In this document: one piece after another, positions 62,931-64,000 of the stretch | How positions within the stretch are numbered: position 1 is the stretch's first letter | Layout: each line of letters opens with the position of its first letter | Assembly: GCA_033032865.1 (NCBI GenBank) | Contig: JAWHQI010000004.1 | Span: 22,674,001 to 22,738,000 of the forward strand | From: Dactylorhiza incarnata | Taxonomy: Eukaryota; Streptophyta; Magnoliopsida; Asparagales; Orchidaceae | Length of the DNA: 64,000 bases | Direction: 5' to 3' | Made by a program: the position numbers and the translations under genes | The notes under the pieces: generated by a model | The model's database searches: none | Told to the model about the DNA's origin: nothing | Seen by the model: the letters and a program-made list of their open reading frames with translations, nothing else

Positions 62931-64000
62931 TATTTGAAAAGCTTGTTTGATTATGTAAGTAAAGGAAAAAAATTAGGTAAATGGTGAGTTTTTTGGTTTT
63001 CAAAGGGTTTAGGGTAGCTGTGTAGAAATTTCTGGGTACTAAGTAAATTCGTCGAGTGAACTCGTGAAGTCAAGTTAAATTCGTCGAGTGAACCCGTGTA
63101 TCCCGCTAAGTATAAGTTAATTTGTCGAGTGAACTCGTGAAATCAAGTTAAATTTGTCGAGTGAACTAGTGTAACCCGCTGAGTATGAGTGAATTCGTCG
63201 AGTGAACTCGTGTAACCCGCTAAGTATAAGTCAATTCGTCGAGTGAACTCGTGTAACCCGCTGAGTATAAGATAATTCGTCGAGTGAACTCGTGTAACCC
63301 GCTGAGTATAAGTAAAATTCGTCGAGTCATCTTGAGTGATTAAGTAAATTTGTTGAGTCATCTCGAGAGGTTTAGTAAAATTCATCGAGTGATCTCATTT
63401 CGTCGAGTGAACACGTGAGGCTAAGTTAAATTTGTCGAGTGAATTCCTGAGGGTGAGTTCTTGTTGCGAAATGGTAAGTTGGAAATGTTAAATATTGTTG
63501 TGCGGTTGATCAGTTTGACCATCACCTCTGAGCCGCACTTATGGACAAGTGGTTGGCCTTGATCAGTTTGACCATCACCTCTGAGCCACACTGACAGACA
63601 AGTGTATGGCCTTGATCAGTTGACCATCACCTCTCAGCCGCATTGACGGACAAGTGCTTGGTTTTGATCAGTTTGAACTTCACCTCTGAGGCGCACTGAT
63701 AAACAAGTGGTTGGCTTTGATCATTTTGACCATCACCTCTGATCCGCACGGACGGACACATGGTAGGTTATGCTCACTTGGTGCTAGTTCCCTTTTATTC
63801 TCGTTTATTGAGCTGACTTTATTGATGTATATTACTCCTATTTCTCTTGCTATCTAGTAATCCTACCTAGTTTTGGTGCGGCTTTCTTGCTCCCCTTTTT
63901 GGACTGAGGCGTTCCTTTCTTTTTGAATGACTAATGTTCAGGTGTATAGCTGAGCTGGTGGTCAGGTGGCCTCTCCCAGGCTCTTGAAGGTCTTGCCTTC
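62860..64000 (+). repeat. Tekay-B 3' LTR, right part, runs off the window
   Basis: It resumes at the position equivalent to 29990 and follows the 5' LTR to the equivalent of about 31085. It includes the CGAGTGAACTCG array (63045-63445) and the five-unit TTGACCATCACC array (63506-63765). The window ends before the position of the 5S-derived units. Confidence 0.93.

Larger units (their letters stand above)
29378..64000 (+). mobile_element. Tekay-B: Ty3/gypsy chromovirus, interrupted by element E
   Basis: A full structure: 5' LTR (29378-32613), iMet primer site, gag with zinc knuckles, protease, RT-RNaseH, integrase, chromodomain-like tail, polypurine tract and 3' LTR. The 3' LTR (from 38133) is split by a 24-kb insertion and continues from 62860 beyond the window. 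LTR ends (TGTAACGCCCC...GTTGTGACA) and domain order are those of Tekay/Del. Many nonsense codons show it is inactive, and the LTRs have clearly diverged. Confidence 0.92.

Overview
This window is repeat-rich plant nuclear DNA. Almost every base belongs to an LTR retrotransposon, most of them nested inside one another. I see no convincing host gene, no tRNA gene and no intact autonomous element. A plant origin follows from the families present: three Ty1/copia Sirevirus-type elements (iMet-type primer sites, polypurine tracts, LTR ends with a C-rich tract beside ATTCACCCCCC or its complement), a Ty3/gypsy chromovirus with gag-protease-RT-RNaseH-integrase-chromodomain, two Athila-like elements with tRNA-Asp-type primer sites, 5S-rDNA-derived repeats and a Tourist-like MITE. 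A eudicot is likely, but I cannot name the species.

Layout, left. 1-812 is the end of an LTR (family S) with a 195-bp MITE inside it. 813-1559 holds gypsy scraps. 1560-3586 is a truncated chromovirus LTR (Tekay-A), fused at a short microhomology to a 5'-truncated Sirevirus (SIRE-A, 3587-14146) that has gag, pol and a long accessory ORF. SIRE-A sits inside the 5' LTR of an Athila-like gag-protease element (N, to 29365). N carries a TRIM in its gag gene and a second gypsy element (G, 18759-27283). G's 5' LTR was in turn hit by a Tekay-A element that is now a solo LTR.

Layout, right. A chromovirus (Tekay-B) starts at 29378 and runs past the window end. Its 3' LTR is split at 38744/62860 by a 24-kb minus-strand element (E). 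E contains, from left to right: a minus-strand Sirevirus with no pol (C, 41927-49293), a minus-strand Athila-like non-autonomous element (D, 49380-55607), and a family S solo LTR (56509-58486). The solo LTR interrupts an accessory ORF that runs antisense to E. Target-site duplications support most of the nesting: TTTTC, GAAAA, GGAAT, AATAT and TCGTG are exact, and E's (GACTT/GTCTT) has one mismatch.

The most striking signal is common to nearly all families. Each carries its own array of short hairpin-forming units. In the Sireviruses, N and D the array lies just upstream of the LTR TATA box. In all three Sirevirus-type elements the same family-specific motif, followed by a TATA-like box, recurs just upstream of the accessory ORF. 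That suggests an internal promoter built from the LTR's own control motif. Palindromic motifs in maize Sirevirus LTRs have been reported; their spread here over copia and gypsy families, the covarying stems in C and the accessory-ORF copies look worth following up.
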